The notes beneath the pieces are model-generated. The model had not been told where the DNA came from. It searched no databases and was given only the letters and a program-made list of their open reading frames with translations. This document shows, in pieces, positions 4,842-6,202 of a stretch of DNA of 6,202 nt (positions are counted from its first letter, which is position 1; each line of letters starts with the position of its first letter). Location of the stretch: assembly GCA_002688155.1 (NCBI GenBank), contig NZCH01000023.1, positions 1 to 6,202 of the forward strand. Reading direction: 5' to 3'. Position numbers and translations under genes: made by a program. This DNA is from Phycisphaerae bacterium (GTDB lineage: Bacteria > Planctomycetota > Phycisphaerae > Phycisphaerales > Phycisphaeraceae).

Positions 4842-6146
4842 ATGAGTGATGAACAAATCAACGTCGCCATCCTCGGCGGAGGGATGTTCTTCGACGACAT
4901 CATTGGCCAAAGCTTCAAGGACCTGATGCGCGGCGGCGTCGCGCCGGCATTGACCAGCGTGGGTATGAGCCATCTCGCCCGCGACGTGGCGCATGTCGAC
5001 ATCAACGTCGTCGCCGTCGGTACGCGAAGCAAAAAATCGGGCACAGCTGACAAAATATGCGACTGGTTCACCACGAACCTGCCCGACCGATCGATCAAAC
5101 CCTATTACGGCGACACCGTCTGGCGCGACATCCTTGAGGCGCACGACGTGGACGTTGTCTTCGTTGCCACGCCCGACCATCTGCACACTCAGCCGATCCT
5201 CGATGCCCTCGACGCCGGATGTGACGTTATTACCGAAAAGCCGATCTGCCTGTCGACCGCGGAAGTGGATCAAATCATCAGCAAGGCCGCACAAAGTGAC
5301 CGCATCGTCGCCGTGGACCTGCATAAACGTTTCGACCCGTTCGTGCGTGACATGATGACGAGCGCTCGCGACAAGTACGGACAGATCAACCGCGTACGCT
5401 GCGTACTGGAGGAGCCGCTGGAAGTCAGCACTGAAATATTTGCGTGGACGGAGCATAGCAACCCGTTCGCGTACGTCGGCTGCCACTGGCTCGATGTCGT
5501 TCATCATTACTTGAATGTACGGCCCGTGGCAGTGTACGCGACGGGCCAGAAGAACCTGCTGTTGCACTGGGACGAGCACCACGTCGAACTTGCCCGCCGT
5601 CGCAACATCGACCCGCAAACGTGCAACCGGCAGGACGCAATCGACACGTGGGACAGCCTTGACGTTGCCGTCACATACGCCGACGGCATGCGCGGCGACT
5701 ACAGCAACAACTGGATACTGCCTTACGAGTTTGAGGGCGCCGTCAACCAGGAGATCGAGGTGTACGGCATTTATGGGCGCGGGTTCGTCGACCAGCAGGA
5801 CCGGGGCTTCCGCGAAACGGTCGCCGGCGCCGGCTCACGTACGCGCAATCCCACCTTCGGCGGACGCATTGAACACAAAGGCGGCAACCTCGAAGTCTTT
5901 GGCTACGGCAAAGCGTCGATCATCTCCGGCCTGCTGGCCATCCTACGCAGGCGCTTCCTCGGCGAATCCGCAGCATCGCTCGACGAGACTTATCCCGCCG
6001 CCCGGAGCCAGCGCGAGGTCGTGCGCATCATTGAAGCCGCGGGCATCGTCGCGCAGAAAAACTTCGAGCACCACGCACTAGGCCGCGGCTGCCCCGTCAC
6101 CGCGGTGCTGGAAGGTAGTGGCATCGAAGTGGCCGACCCGGGCTGA
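4842..6146 (+). CDS. Gfo/Idh/MocA-family NAD(P)-dependent oxidoreductase
   Basis: This is a predicted soluble sugar or polyol dehydrogenase of 434 residues, somewhat longer than the usual 330-390. Residues 6-22 (INVAILGGGMFFDD) form the first strand and glycine loop of a Rossmann fold. VVFVATPDHLH (105-115), TEKPICLS (131-138, with the catalytic Lys133 of the EKP motif) and VDLHKRFDP (158-166) are family hallmarks. GCHWLDVVHH (213-222) supplies the Asp218 and His221/222 expected in the active site of the C-terminal alpha/beta domain. The segment at about 20-52, between the glycine loop and the second strand (INVVAVG), is longer than in typical members. No Tat or secretion signal is present, unlike many planctomycete paralogues. 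The start is placed at the ATG at 4842, just before the Rossmann strand; an in-frame GTG at 4776 would add an arginine-rich 22-residue leader that does not look real. The substrate is unknown. The divergent aldolase suggests carbohydrate or sugar-acid metabolism, but this is inference. Confidence 0.92.
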   Translation: MSDEQINVAILGGGMFFDDIIGQSFKDLMRGGVAPALTSVGMSHLARDVAHVDINVVAVGTRSKKSGTADKICDWFTTNLPDRSIKPYYGDTVWRDILEAHDVDVVFVATPDHLHTQPILDALDAGCDVITEKPICLSTAEVDQIISKAAQSDRIVAVDLHKRFDPFVRDMMTSARDKYGQINRVRCVLEEPLEVSTEIFAWTEHSNPFAYVGCHWLDVVHHYLNVRPVAVYATGQKNLLLHWDEHHVELARRRNIDPQTCNRQDAIDTWDSLDVAVTYADGMRGDYSNNWILPYEFEGAVNQEIEVYGIYGRGFVDQQDRGFRETVAGAGSRTRNPTFGGRIEHKGGNLEVFGYGKASIISGLLAILRRRFLGESAASLDETYPAARSQREVVRIIEAAGIVAQKNFEHHALGRGCPVTAVLEGSGIEVADPG

Positions 6147-6183
6147 CCACCTGCGTGATGTCCCCTGCCGGGCAACCCCCCTT

Positions 6184-6202
6184 TTACAGCTCGTAATCGC
6201 TG
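6184..6202 (-). CDS. Possible C-terminal end of a convergent gene (very low support)
   Basis: On the minus strand the last bases read ...Ser-Asp-Tyr-Glu-Leu followed by TAA at 6186-6184. Five codons are far too few to identify a protein. It is listed only because a convergent gene ending 37 nt from the oxidoreductase stop would fit the dense packing. Confidence 0.15.

Noticed and set aside
4821..5618. 265-codon minus-strand open frame opposite the oxidoreductase
   Set aside because: It is a shadow of the Gfo/Idh/MocA gene, whose Rossmann and EKP motifs fix the real frame; no own motif or start signal.
6147..6202. Intrinsic terminator after the oxidoreductase
   Set aside because: The sequence is C-rich with a short TTTT at 6182-6185, but no stable stem precedes it (only a GGG-CAA-CCC pairing).

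Overview
The window is about 6.2 kb of GC-rich, densely coding bacterial DNA with five confident genes. Four are on the minus strand and one on the plus strand. Several traits point to a planctomycete, possibly of the Phycisphaerae: a ferredoxin-Rieske fusion, a HEAT-repeat membrane protein inside a cytochrome bc gene cluster, a b6-like cytochrome b, and weak or absent Shine-Dalgarno sequences. This placement is inference from gene content, not from a marker gene.

Right block (3924-6146). A divergent pair flanks a 138-bp spacer. To the left runs an HpcH/HpaI-family class II aldolase (3924-4703, minus), followed after 2 nt by hisA (3172-3921, minus). To the right runs a Gfo/Idh/MocA-family NAD(P)-dependent oxidoreductase (4842-6146, plus). 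The last 56 bases hold no clear gene; a convergent gene may end there.

Middle spacer (2916-3171). These 256 bp downstream of hisA and upstream of the respiratory operon carry several inverted repeats. The best is a 13-bp stem with one bulged base.

Left block (1-2915, minus strand, reading right to left). This is a cytochrome bc/b6f-type complex operon. It starts with a single-pass HEAT-repeat protein, followed 2 nt later by a fusion of an N-terminal [4Fe-4S] ferredoxin, a long linker, an internal Tat-type membrane anchor and a C-terminal Rieske [2Fe-2S] domain. After 205 bp comes the N-terminal part of cytochrome b, cut by the window edge.

The most interesting reading is of the respiratory genes together. 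The ferredoxin domain is predicted to sit on the cytoplasmic side. The cytochrome b carries a cysteine aligned with the one that covalently holds heme c_i (c_n) at the cytoplasmic quinone site of cytochrome b6. A complex with a tethered ferredoxin next to a b6f-type heme c_i could accept or donate electrons on the N-side as well as oxidising quinol on the P-side. The motifs are seen directly; the electron route is a hypothesis.
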